DNA of 64,000 nucleotides from Tautonia plasticadhaerens (lineage in GTDB: Bacteria > Planctomycetota > Planctomycetia > Isosphaerales > Isosphaeraceae), in NCBI RefSeq assembly GCF_007752535.1, contig NZ_CP036426.1, positions 5,270,001 through 5,334,000 on the forward strand. Reading direction: 5' to 3'. A model generated the notes under the pieces. The model was not told the DNA's origin and ran no database searches. It was given only the letters and a program-made list of their open reading frames with translations. A program made the translations under genes and the position numbers. Of this stretch, positions 46,101 through 54,219 are shown piece by piece (the first letter of the stretch is position 1; each line of letters opens with the position of its first letter).

Positions 46101-49100
46101 CGTCGCCGCTGGCTTCCGGGACGACCTACACCGCGACGCTCAGCGGGGCCACCGACGCGGCCGGAAACGCGATCGCCCCGATCAGCTGGTCCTTCGCAAC
46201 GGTCTCGGCCCCGCTCCCGCTCCCCCCCGGCGACCACAGCATCTGGGGCGATTCGACGGCCCCGACCATCGTCTCGGCCAACGACGCCGGCGCGGTGGAG
46301 CTCGGCGTCAAGTTCCGCGCCGACGCCGCCGGCCAGGTCACCGGCCTCCGCTTCTACAAGGGGCCGCAGAACACCGGCACGCACGTCGGCCACCTCTGGA
46401 CCGCCGGCGGCACGCTGCTGGCCCAGGCGACCTTCGTCGGCGAGACGGCCTCGGGCTGGCAGCAGGTCAGCTTCGCCAGCCCGGTGGCCATCGCCGCCGG
46501 CGCCACCTACGTCGCCTCCTACCACGCCCCCAACGGCCGCTACGCCTTCGACAGCCAGTACTTCGCCGCCGCGGGGATCGCAAACCCGCCGATCCGGCTG
46601 CTGCGCGACGGCGAGGACGGCGGCAACGGCGTCTACCGCTACGGCCCCAGCGGCAGCTTCCCCAACAGCACATACCAGTCGGCCAACTACTGGGTCGACG
46701 TCGTATTCACCGCCGCGGTGGCCGACACGACGGCGCCGACGGTCACGGCGCGGTCGCCAGCGGCCGGGGCCACCGGCGTGCCCGGCAATGCCGTCGCCAT
46801 GGCGACTTTCAGCGAAGCGATCAACGCGTCCACGCTGACCACCGCCACCTTCCTGCTCAGCGCCGCCGGCGGCCCCCCGCTCGCCGCCGCGGTCAGCTAC
46901 GACCCGGCAACCCGCACCGCGACGCTGCAGCCGGCCGCGGCGCTGGCCGCCGGGACGAGCTACACGGCGACGGTCGTCGGCGGCTCCGCCGGGGTCAAGG
47001 ACCTGGCCGGCAACCCCCTGGCCGCCGACGCCGTCTGGTCGTTCACCACCGCCGCGGGGGCCGACACGACGGCGCCGACGGTCACCGGGCGGTCGCCGGC
47101 GGCCGGGGCCACCGGCGTGGCTGTCGGGGCCAACGTCACGGCCACCTTCAGCAAGGCGCTCGACCCAGCCACCGTCGGCACGGCCACCTTCGAGCTGCGC
47201 GACCCGGCCAACAACCTGGTCGCTGCCACGGTCACCTATCACGCGCCGAACCGGCGGGCGACGCTCAACCCGTCGGCCAACCTGGCCGCCGGGACGACCT
47301 ACACGGCGCGGCTGCGCGGCGGGACGACCGACCCACGGATCAAGGACCTGGCCGGCAATGCCCTGGCCGCCAACGTCACCTGGACGTTCACCACCGCGGG
47401 GGCCGACACGACGGCGCCGACGGTCACCGGGCGGTCGCCGGCGGCCGGGGCCACCGGCGTGGCCGTCGGGGCCAACGTCACGGCCACCTTCAGCGAGGCG
47501 ATGACCGCCAGCACCGTCGGCGCCAGCACCTTCGTCCTGAGCGGCCCGGGCGGCGGCGCCGTCGCCGCCGCGGTCACCTACGACGCCGCGACCCGAACGG
47601 CGACGCTCGACCCGGCGGCCAACCTCGCCGCCGGGACGAGCTACACGGCGACGGTCGTCGGCGGCTCCGCCGGGGTCAAGGACCTGGCCGGCAACCCCCT
47701 GGCCGCCGACGCCGTCTGGTCGTTCACCACCGCCGCGGCGGCGACGAACGCGATCGTCGCAGAGAACCAGCTGCCCGGCAATCCCCCGAGCGAGTGGGAC
47801 ATCAGCGGCGCCGGCTCCTCGAGCATCCAGGGCTATACGACCGAGATCAGCGTCGACCAGGGCCAGACGGTCTTCTTCAAGATCGCGACCCCCGCCACCG
47901 ACTATCGCCTCGACATCTACCGGATGGGCTATTACGGCGGGCTGGGGGCCCGCAAGGTGGCGACCGCCCAGCCTTCGGCGACCCTACCGCAGGCCCAGCC
48001 CGGCCCGCTTCAGAATGCGGCGACCGGGCTCATCGATTACGGCAACTGGGCCGTGTCCGCGTCGTGGGCGGTGCCGCCGGATGCCGTCTCGGGCATCTAC
48101 TTCGCGAAGCTCGTGCGCGAGGACGGGGTGGCCGGATCCAGCCACGTCGTCTTCGTCGTCCGCGACGACGACGGCCAATCCGACATCCTCTTCCAGACCT
48201 CCGACACAACCTGGCAGGCCTACAACAGCTACGGGGGCAACAGTCTCTACGTCGGTTCGCCAGCCGGCCGCGCCTACAAGGTCAGCTACAACCGCCCGTT
48301 CAACACCCGCGCCAACGCCCCCGAGGATTGGGTCTTCAACGCCGAGTACCCGATGGTCCGCTGGCTCGAGGCCAACGGCTACGACGTCAGCTACTTCACA
48401 GGGGTCGACAGCGACCGTCGCGGCGCAGAGATTCTCGAGCACCGGCTGTTCCTGTCGGTCGGCCACGACGAATATTGGTCGGGCGGACAGCGGGCCAACG
48501 TCGAGGCCGCCCGGGGGGCCGGCGTCAACCTGGCCTTCCTCAGCGGCAACGAGGTCTTCTGGAAGACCCGCTGGGAGAATAGCATCGACGCCTCGGGCAC
48601 GCCCTACCGCACCCTGGTCTGCTACAAGGAGACGCACGCCGGCGCGAAGATCGACCCGAGTCCCCAATGGACCGGCACCTGGCGCGACCCCCGCTTCAGC
48701 CCGCCGGCCGACGGCGGCCGACCCGAGAACGCCCTGACTGGCACCCTCTTCCTCGTCAATGCCGGCGCGACCACCGCCATCCGGGTCCCCGAGGCCGACG
48801 GCAAGATGCGCCTCTGGCGCAACACGAGCGTCGCGACCCTCGGGGCGGGCCAGACCGCCACCCTCTCGGCCCAGACGCTCGGCTACGAGTGGGACGTCGA
48901 CCCCGACAACGGGTCCCGGCCCGCCGGCGTGGTCCGGATGTCGACGACCACCGTCGAAGGCGCGCCGGTCCTCCAGGACCACGGGTCCACCTACGGGTCG
49001 GGGACGGCGACCCACCACCTGACGCTCTATCGGCACCCCAGCGGCGCCCGTGTCTTTGGCGCCGGCACGGTGCAATGGTCCTGGGGCCTGGACGAGAACC

Positions 49101-50515
49101 ACGATCGCTCCGGCCCCCCGTCGGACGTGCGGATCAAGCAGGCGACCGTCAACCTGTTCGCCGACATGGGTGCCCTGCCCGCCACGCTCCAACCGGGCCT
49201 GGTGACGGCCACCCCCTCGACCGACGCCGTCGCCCCGAGTTCCGTGATCACCTCGCCGGCCGCCGGTTCGAACGTCTCGAGCGGCAGTCCCGTCACAATC
49301 ACCGGGACAGCGACCGATACCGGCGCCGGCGTCGTGGGCGGAGTCGAGCTCTCGGTTGATGGGGGGACTACATGGCATCCGGTCACCGGCCGCGGGAGCT
49401 GGAGTTATACCTGGACACCCATCTCGTCCGGGTCGGTGACCATCAAGACCCGCGCGGTCGACGACAGCGGCAATCTCGAAACCCCCGGGGCGGGCATCAC
49501 CCTCACGGTCGGCGGCCAGTCGGCCGGTGCCAATTCCCTCTGGAATAATGCGACGACGCCGGCGGTAATCACCGACCCCGACGCCGGCGCGGTGGAGCTC
49601 GGCGTCAAGTTCCGCGCCGACGCCGCCGGCCAGGTCACCGGCCTCCGCTTCTACAAGGGGCCGCAGAACACCGGCACGCACGTCGGCCACCTCTGGACCG
49701 CCGGCGGCACGCTGCTGGCCCAGGCGACCTTCGTCGGCGAGACGGCCTCGGGCTGGCAGCAGGTCAGCTTCGCCAGCCCGGTGGCCATCGCCGCCGGCGC
49801 CACCTACGTCGCCTCCTACCACGCCCCCAACGGCCGCTACTCCAAGAACACGAGCTACTTCGCCGCCGCCGGGTTCGCCAACCCGCCGCTGCGGGCGCTG
49901 CGGGACGGCGAGGACGGCCCGAACGGGGTCTACGCCTACGGCCCGAGCGGCATCTTCCCGACGAGCAGCTGGAACTCGACCAACTACTGGGTCGACGTCG
50001 TGTTCATCAGTGGCAGTACAACTGCGCTCGCCGTCGCTGCCGAATCTCCCGCCGCCGTCGGGACGGCGTCGGGTGTCTCGGTCGGACAGGTGACATTCCA
50101 GTCATCGCCGCCTCTCGAATCTCTCGGGCGAGACGCCCAGCCAGCTGCCTCCGACCTACTTACCCTGGGCGGCAACGGGGCCAGAACGGTACCCCTCGGC
50201 CCTGGTTCGCCCGGCTCAGCCGCCGCCTGGGATGCCATCCTGGCAACCTCCACTGCAGCGAAGACTGCCCCCGTGGTCCGCTGGCCGGTAGCGATTGCTC
50301 ACCATCTTGCCAACCGCATGCAGGCGATGACTCGGATGGCCGTCCCCCTCACGCAGGCCGGTATTGCTGCAGGGACCAATGTCAAGGGCACGGCGACCAT
50401 CCTGAACGTACCGGCCGGCCTCGACTCTGCATTGGGGCAGTTACGTCCTAGCCGGCGTCCGGTCAGCGGCGCCCTCAAACGCCTCTCTCTGGACGTGGGC
50501 AATCCTGATGATTGA
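43151..50515 (+). CDS. Giant multidomain surface protein (DUF4082, Big_5, NodB-like, DMFase-beta-like)
   Basis: The 2454-residue protein starts at ATG 43151. It has the surface signal FALEYLEGRVLLDR (residues 24-37). Domains in order: DUF4082 (about 55-207; GLRFYKQAANTGTHVARLW), an Ig-like Big_5 domain (215-327), a glutamine-amidotransferase-like fold (335-560; AHEVVILGEMPLTTAQ), and a NodB-like deacetylase region (584-834; AVVLMTGDDHANGG with the DD pair, VGLHLST, VTHRTHAIVW). Next are Big_5 (917-1019), DUF4082 (1025-1190), three Big_5 (1192-1530), a region like the C-terminal part of N,N-dimethylformamidase beta (1532-2020; LDIYRMGYYGGLGARKV, FLSVGHDEYWSGGQRANVEA), an Ig-like domain (2029-2124), DUF4082 (2125-2287) and a unique tail. 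No frameshift. Likely secreted; polysaccharide binding or modification is inference. Confidence 0.88.
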   Translation: MNGPSITQSREHYRSKFRSMKNRFALEYLEGRVLLDRGEGGGERPAVDTPASVVGPFSIWNGATFVMADGGDAGPAEVGVKFSSDDRGYILGLRFYKQAANTGTHVARLWTETGTLLASATFANETASGWQQVDFANAVKIDPDKTYVASYSTQTGHFTEAAEYFADFGVYNLPLRASEGVIKEGASGFPAESSETFFGVDVVFDHKKSRNGNDVDPPKVKKASKHNNARDVNIGTNVLVKFDEPMDPATINSNSFELINRRSGTRVSASVQYNAALRTATLIPERPLEPATDYQIRLRRDGNQGARDRAGLPLAGAFNSTFTTAAAPGPAANIGPGGPILVVTAAANQFSRYYEEILRAEGLNAYTVTDISLTSAATLAAHEVVILGEMPLTTAQVTMLGDWVAAGGNLIAMRPDKKLAGLLGLSDASASSANAYLRVNTASAPGAGITGESMQFHGTADRYSLNGASSLATLYANATTPTQFPAVTLRSVGTNGGQAAAFTYDLARSVVYTRQGNPAWAGQERDGFTPIRSSDLFFGNAVGDPQPDWVDLNKVAIPQADEQQRLLANLIQHVNLDEKPLPRFWYFPNGEKAVVLMTGDDHANGGTAGRFDQYLAASPPGGSVDGWETIRGTSYLYPNAPLTNTQAANYHAQGFEVGLHLSTFLNDWASFEELDALYADQLGQWRTKYSSVPSPVTHRTHAIVWSDYVNQPKVELKHGIRLDTNYYYWPPNWVNNRPGFFTGSGIPMRFADVDGTMIDVYQAATQMTDESGQSYSFTINTLLDRALGAEGYYGVFTANMHTDSVSSFGSDVIVASAKARGVPIVTARQMLTWLDGRNNSSFGSISWTGNTLSFTISAAADANGLQAMLPMNFAGVRLTSISRDGNPVPFTTGVIKGIEYGFFQAISGTISATYTADTTAPTVVATSPPNGAFNIIADASVTATFSEPVTAATIALTLRDAGGVAVPATVTYDAATRTATLDPTSPLASGTTYTATLSGATDAAGNAIAPISWSFATVSAPLPLPPGDHSIWGDSTAPTIVSANDAGAVELGVKFRADAAGQVTGLRFYKGPQNTGTHVGHLWTAGGTLLAQATFVGETASGWQQVSFASPVAIAAGATYVASYHAPNGRYAFDSQYFAAAGIANPPIRLLRDGEDGGNGVYRYGPSGSFPNSTYQSANYWVDVVFTAAVADTTAPTVTARSPAAGATGVPGNAVAMATFSEAINASTLTTATFLLSAAGGPPLAAAVSYDPATRTATLQPAAALAAGTSYTATVVGGSAGVKDLAGNPLAADAVWSFTTAAGADTTAPTVTGRSPAAGATGVAVGANVTATFSKALDPATVGTATFELRDPANNLVAATVTYHAPNRRATLNPSANLAAGTTYTARLRGGTTDPRIKDLAGNALAANVTWTFTTAGADTTAPTVTGRSPAAGATGVAVGANVTATFSEAMTASTVGASTFVLSGPGGGAVAAAVTYDAATRTATLDPAANLAAGTSYTATVVGGSAGVKDLAGNPLAADAVWSFTTAAAATNAIVAENQLPGNPPSEWDISGAGSSSIQGYTTEISVDQGQTVFFKIATPATDYRLDIYRMGYYGGLGARKVATAQPSATLPQAQPGPLQNAATGLIDYGNWAVSASWAVPPDAVSGIYFAKLVREDGVAGSSHVVFVVRDDDGQSDILFQTSDTTWQAYNSYGGNSLYVGSPAGRAYKVSYNRPFNTRANAPEDWVFNAEYPMVRWLEANGYDVSYFTGVDSDRRGAEILEHRLFLSVGHDEYWSGGQRANVEAARGAGVNLAFLSGNEVFWKTRWENSIDASGTPYRTLVCYKETHAGAKIDPSPQWTGTWRDPRFSPPADGGRPENALTGTLFLVNAGATTAIRVPEADGKMRLWRNTSVATLGAGQTATLSAQTLGYEWDVDPDNGSRPAGVVRMSTTTVEGAPVLQDHGSTYGSGTATHHLTLYRHPSGARVFGAGTVQWSWGLDENHDRSGPPSDVRIKQATVNLFADMGALPATLQPGLVTATPSTDAVAPSSVITSPAAGSNVSSGSPVTITGTATDTGAGVVGGVELSVDGGTTWHPVTGRGSWSYTWTPISSGSVTIKTRAVDDSGNLETPGAGITLTVGGQSAGANSLWNNATTPAVITDPDAGAVELGVKFRADAAGQVTGLRFYKGPQNTGTHVGHLWTAGGTLLAQATFVGETASGWQQVSFASPVAIAAGATYVASYHAPNGRYSKNTSYFAAAGFANPPLRALRDGEDGPNGVYAYGPSGIFPTSSWNSTNYWVDVVFISGSTTALAVAAESPAAVGTASGVSVGQVTFQSSPPLESLGRDAQPAASDLLTLGGNGARTVPLGPGSPGSAAAWDAILATSTAAKTAPVVRWPVAIAHHLANRMQAMTRMAVPLTQAGIAAGTNVKGTATILNVPAGLDSALGQLRPSRRPVSGALKRLSLDVGNPDD
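46283..46543 (+). repeat. Internal repeat A1 (DUF4082 copy 2)
   Basis: This 261-bp segment appears identical base for base to 49580-49840 (offset 3297). It encodes the first two thirds of a DUF4082 domain. Outside it the two domains diverge (YAFDSQYFAAAG versus YSKNTSYFAAAG). Confidence 0.85.
47053..47735 (+). repeat. Tandem Big_5 repeats with near-identical DNA
   Basis: Two Ig-like units start with almost the same DNA at about 47060 and 47402 (encoding DTTAPTVTGRSPAAGATGVA). The end of the second, at about 47629-47738 (AAGTSYTATVVGGSAGVKDL), repeats the end of an earlier unit at about 46949-47058. The modules appear to have been shuffled and homogenised. Confidence 0.75.
49580..49840 (+). 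repeat. Internal repeat A2 (DUF4082 copy 3)
   Basis: Partner of 46283-46543 in the same gene and same orientation. The lack of silent differences points to a recent duplication or ongoing gene conversion. Confidence 0.85.
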
Positions 50516-50736
50516 TACCGAATAGGAGTTATGGGGATTGTCTCGTTTCGGCAGAAATGGTCGGTCAGCGCGTTGACAGATCGGTAGAGCGAGAGGCCCC
50601 GCCGTGGTGAGATGACTTCCGACCAAGGTCGTCGCCATCACGGAGGGGCCTCCCATGGCGAAACGGTGTTGTTGCATGAAGGGGTTCGGCGGGGGTGTGG
50701 CCTGCCCCCCATTTCTTGGTCCAGCGATAACGGAAA
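50516..50736. other. Intergenic: hairpin and truncated element start
   Basis: An imperfect hairpin has arms GAGGCCCCGCCGTG (about 50591-50604) and CACGGAGGGGCCTC (about 50639-50652). It is followed directly by a purine/ATG start (ATGGCGAAACGG, 50655) whose frame has only about 34 codons. It could be a terminator for the giant gene, or the 5' remnant of another mobile element. The end of an IS3-like element (TGCCCCCCATTTCTTGGTCC) appears to begin near 50701. Confidence 0.4.
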
Positions 50737-51256
50737 TCAGGGGTGTGGTTGTTCACTAGATGTGGGCACGGTCGGGTCTTCCTCGATAGGCACGTACCTC
50801 ACGCAGGTGGCCGCGAACTCGGCCGGTGTCCGGTAGCCCAACGAGCTGTGCGGGCGTTCCGTATTGTACTCCCCTTTCCAAAGCACACCCAACGTCCGCG
50901 CCTGCACTTCACTCTCGAACTCCTCGCGGTCCAGGAACTCGTCGCGGAGCTTGCTGTGGAACGTCTCCGCGTACCCGTTCTGCCACGGGCTGGCCGGCGC
51001 CACCGGCCACGAACCGGACCCCGAATCCTCCAGCCACGACCGGACCACCTCCGCCACGAACTCCGAGCCGTTGTCGCTGCGGACCCGATGCGGCGGGCCC
51101 CCGCGCTCGGCCGCGACGGCGGCCAGGATCGCGCGGACCTCCTCGGCCGTCATGCTCCGCCGCGGCTCCAACGCCAGGCATTCCCGCGTGTACTCATCAA
51201 CGAGGCTCAACCACTTGAGGCTCCGACCGTCGCTGGTACGGTCGAAGAGAAAGTCC
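50737..51256 (-). pseudogene. IS3-type transposase OrfB (integrase core), 3' part
   Basis: The frame reads DFLFDRTSDGRSLKWLSLVD, EYTRECLALEPRRSMTAEEV, HRVRSDNGSEFVAEVVRSWL, FHSKLRDEFLDREEF and YNTERPHSSLGYRTPAEFAA, the IS3-type rve core with D, D and E residues in LVDEY, SDNGSEF and the E of FLDREEF. The 5' part (OrfA and the start of OrfB) is missing because the 1377-bp IS begins at 51257, and what lies beyond that IS is an unrelated gene. Confidence 0.85.
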
Positions 51257-52633
51257 CTGCTTATCACGGATTTGGGGGATGGAAGCGGATGTCCATGTCA
51301 GCCCGTCCGACAGCGGCTATGCTGAGGGTCACGGATCTCCGCCTCGTGAGCCATCAGCAGGGACGACGCCATGCCGGCAGCCGACCCCACGTCCCCGCCC
51401 CTCCGGGGACAGAAGGCCATCTGTATCCCCCGCGCCCCGCAGAAGTATGAGCAGATCGCAGGCGATGCCGAGCGGTTCCGGGAGTATCTGGGCCAGCAGA
51501 TCGAAGCCCATCCGGAACTGTTCCCATCCGAGATCCGGCGGGGCTACCGCATGAAGGACACCTACACCTCCCGCAAGGCCGGCTGGAGGCTCCGGCGGAT
51601 CGACCTCCGCGACGGCCAGAGCTCCCTGGTCCGACCGTCGTTCTTGATGCCGTAGCTGACCGCCCACACCGAGGACGTGCAGGCCCCCCTTTTCTCCGCA
51701 AGTTCGCCGTCCCTGACTGGGCCCTGACCGAGGTCTTCGGGCGGGGCCCGATGTACTGGCATCGCCTGGGACGCACGCTTGGCCGATCCGGCCTGGTGGG
51801 GGCCACGGTCAAGGGACCGGAGCGGTTGCCCGGTCATCTGGTCGCCGACGAGAAGCACACGACCTTGGCCGGCGAGGAGGTCTACCTGGCGGCCACCGCC
51901 GGCGGCGGGTGCTGCCTGGGCCTGGCGTTGGCCGAGAAGGCGGATCAGGACGAGTTGACGAGGGCCTACGGCGTGTCCCGGGATGGGGTCCGGGACCTGG
52001 ACCCGGAGTACCGGCCCCGGACGGTCAACACCGACGGCTGGGCCGCCACGCAGGCGGCCTGGCGGGCGTTGTTCCAGGGGGCGACGATCATCCTCTGCTT
52101 CCTCCATGCGTCCCTGGAGATCCGGGAGCGGGCCAAGCACCTGAAGGAGACCTTCGATGCCCTCCGGGGGCGGGTCTGGGGTGCGTATCACGCCCCGGAT
52201 GCCCGCACCTTCTCGCAACGGCTTCGCCGGCTGCGGGAGGGGGCCCCGAAGCACATCGACAAGCCGATCGTGCGGGAGAAGGTGCTGTCACTGTGCGAGG
52301 AGCGCGAGGCGTTCGCCCTGGCCTACGCCCATCCCGGCTGCCCTCGGACGAGCAACCCGGTGGACCGGCTGTTGCGACGGCTCGACTGCCACCTGTCCTG
52401 CACGCAGCAACTGCACGGCAAATCGGCAGCGGCTGAGCAGGGGTTGCGAGGTTGGGCGTTGATCCACAACTTCGCCCCGATGTGCCCTTGGACGGTCCGA
52501 GAGACCCCCGAGTTGAGGAGCCCGGCGGAACGGCTCAACGGGAAGCGGTATCACCCCGACTGGCTCCAGAACCTGCTGATCTCGGCCTCACTCGGAGGGG
52601 ATCGCAGGGCTCCCCGAAATCCGTGATAAGCAG
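51257..52633 (+). mobile_element. 1377-bp insertion sequence, copy 2 (rightward)
   Basis: Same inverted repeats as copy 1 (51257-51273 and 52617-52633), same length, and all compared frames are identical. It is oriented opposite to copy 1, so the pair forms 1377-bp inverted repeats 8520 bp apart. No target duplication (flanks agtcc and gaaat). It joins a broken IS3 gene on the left with a broken phosphofructokinase gene on the right. Confidence 0.88.
51371..52626 (+). pseudogene. Transposase of the 1377-bp IS, copy 2, stop plus frameshift
   Basis: The N-terminal part (51371-51655) ends in the same TAG after RPSFLMP, and the main part (open from 51751, resuming near 51685 after the shift at the C/T run) is identical to copy 1, including the shared lesions. 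Both copies therefore derive from one already-defective or frameshift-dependent parent. The 291-residue downstream product contains the catalytic core. Confidence 0.75.
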
Positions 52634-53022
52634 GAAATCTCTTTGGCGAGCCGGCCGCGGGCGGCGACGCCTCGGGCAACCGCCGCTACCACGACATCGG
52701 CCCGCTGCTCAAGGGGCGGATCGTGGAGCACTTCCGCACGCTGGGCAGCCCGGTCGACCTGAAGTACATCGACCCCAGCTATATCGTCCGCAGCGCGGCG
52801 GCCAACACCGAGGACAGCTTCCTCTGCGACCAGCTGGCCCGCCGCGCCGCCCACGCGGCGATGTCCGGCCGGACCGACCTGGTGGTCGTCGGCCTCAACG
52901 GGTCGTTCGCCCACGTGCCGATCCCGCTGGCCGTCGAGCGGAAGCGGCAGGTCGACCCGGAGGGCGAGCTCTGGGGCGCGGTCCTGGCGGTGACCGGCCA
53001 GCCCGCCTGGCTGGGCGGCTGA
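52634..53022 (+). pseudogene. 6-phosphofructokinase, C-terminal remnant
   Basis: In frame from 52636 the sequence reads NLFGEPAAGGDASGNRRYHD, IGPLLKGRIVEHFRTLGSPV, DLKYIDPSYIVRSAAANTED, SFLCDQLARRAAHAAMSGRT and FAHVPIPLAVERKRQVDPEG, ending at a normal stop. This is the C-terminal 128 residues of the ATP-dependent phosphofructokinase group with the KYIDPSYxxRS motif. The N-terminal two thirds with the ATP and catalytic sites are absent, cut at the IS end. If this was the cell's only copy, a major glycolytic gene has been lost; another copy elsewhere is more likely. Confidence 0.8.
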
Positions 53023-53085
53023 ACCGCCCGTGGTACCGTCCGCCTCGCCGATCCACCCGAACCCACCTCTTCAGGGCTTCGCACC

Positions 53086-53380
53086 ATGATCTCGGACCGA
53101 GGGCCATTCGACCGCTTCGCGGTCCCCGAGGAGCTGGGGGAAATCCTGGCAGGCTGCCCGGGGTGGCATCTGCCCGAGGGCGTCGACGAGCTGGTCGAGC
53201 TCGCGACGCGCGACGCGATCGACGGCTGGCACGAGGTCGCCTACGAGGTCCCCGGCCGGGGTCGGGTCGTCGAGGCCCGCGTCTGCCGGGTGACCAACGG
53301 GGTCGCCGCCAACTACCCCGAGCCCGCCATGCGGCGCCGGGACCCGGGGTGCATGGTCATCGGCGACGACCGGCCGACGA
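53086..53380 (+). pseudogene. DUF4914 family protein, N-terminal remnant
   Basis: The first 98 residues (VPEELGEILAGCPGWHLPEG, ELVELATRDAIDGWHEVAYE, VPGRGRVVEARVCRVTNGVA, NYPEPAMRRRDPGCMVIGDD) match the start of DUF4914 proteins, which are normally about 600 residues long and related to PEP-carboxykinase-like folds. The match ends at GDDRPTS, where antisense IS256 sequence begins. The long open frame to 54219 is an accidental fusion through the IS. It lies 63 bases after the phosphofructokinase remnant. Confidence 0.72.
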
Positions 53381-53775
53381 GTGACCTCCGACCCGCGGGG
53401 CCGCTCGGCGATGGCGGCCCCCTTGCCGGTCGAGACGCCCGGCCCGTCCCTCTCGGCGACGGCCGGCTTCGACGCCCGCTCGCTGCGGACGCCCCTCTCC
53501 AACGCCGAGGCATAGGGGTCGAGGCCTCGGGCCTGCGGCACCCGGACGGCGATCGGCCCCATCGGGGTGTGCCGCGTCTCGGGCTTGGAGCCGTTGGCGG
53601 AGCCCTTGCGTGCCTCGGATCGCCGGTGGGGGGCGGCCCCGAGGGCCTGGGTCCGCTCCCGCTTCATGAGCTCGTCGCGCAGGACGCCGATGGCCTGGGC
53701 CAGGCCGTCGGAGCCATGCTCGGCCAGCAGTTCCATGACCTCGTCGATGGCGGCAGGTTGATCCTGGTGGGTCAT
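53381..53775 (-). pseudogene. IS256 family transposase, N-terminal fragment
   Basis: From ATG 53775 the frame gives MTHQDQPAAIDEVMELLAEH, DELMKRERTQALGAAPHRRS, ARKGSANGSKPETRHTPMGP, IAVRVPQARGLDPYASALER, RASKPAVAE and GVSTGKGAAIAERPRGSEVT. This is the N-terminal third of an IS256 (Mutator-type) transposase. The catalytic DDE part is missing. The 5' end of the element is probably near 53893, where CCAGAAACCAGGATGCACTA resembles an IS256 end. Its loss of the 3' side makes it immobile. Confidence 0.8.
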
Positions 53776-53897
53776 CGGCGGCGGTCTCCCTGGGGTCGGT
53801 CGGCACTTTCCGGGAAGACCGGCGGTGACCCGCCGCTTCAAGCCGAGCCCTCGCCCAGGCGGGCGGGGGATTTCCAGAAACCAGGATGCACTATCGC

Positions 53898-54219
53898 GAG
53901 GGTGACCCGCCTTCGCTGGGCCTACCTGCTGCGGTTCTTCGCCGGGTGCTGCCTGATCGCCAACGGCGTCTACCTGGGCGTCGGGTCATTTGAGGGCGTC
54001 GGGGATGCCGGCGACCTCCTCCGCTACGGGGCTCCCGGATGGCAGTTGATCGCCTTCGGGCTCATCTGCGTGCCGCTCGGTCTGGCCTGTTGGCATCGCT
54101 TCGGCCCGCAGTTCGGCCTGGGCGAGGCGATGGGCCTGGTCGATCGTCGTGCGGCGGTGGGGAGCCTCGTCCTGCTCATCGTCGTGCTGGCGGTCGAGAT
54201 CCTGGCCGATGGCCGATGA
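53898..54219 (+). pseudogene. C-terminal part of a membrane protein cut by IS256
   Basis: The sequence RLRWAYLLRFFAGCCLIANG, VYLGVGSFEGVGDAGDLLRY, GAPGWQLIAFGLICVPLGLA and AAVGSLVLLIVVLAVEILAD contains three hydrophobic helices and ends at a natural stop. It begins directly at the IS256 end, without its own start. I recall similar tails in planctomycete multipass proteins but cannot name the family. Confidence 0.55.

Noticed and set aside
42737-52700. Idea that the phosphofructokinase 5' part continues on the minus strand next to IS copy 1 (joining 42780-42737 to 52639 gives an open frame ending LEKNLFGEP)
   Set aside because: The joined part lacks the expected EGAGQ-type motif of the enzyme and stops looking like protein within a few codons, so the join is probably chance; it is not used as evidence for inversion.
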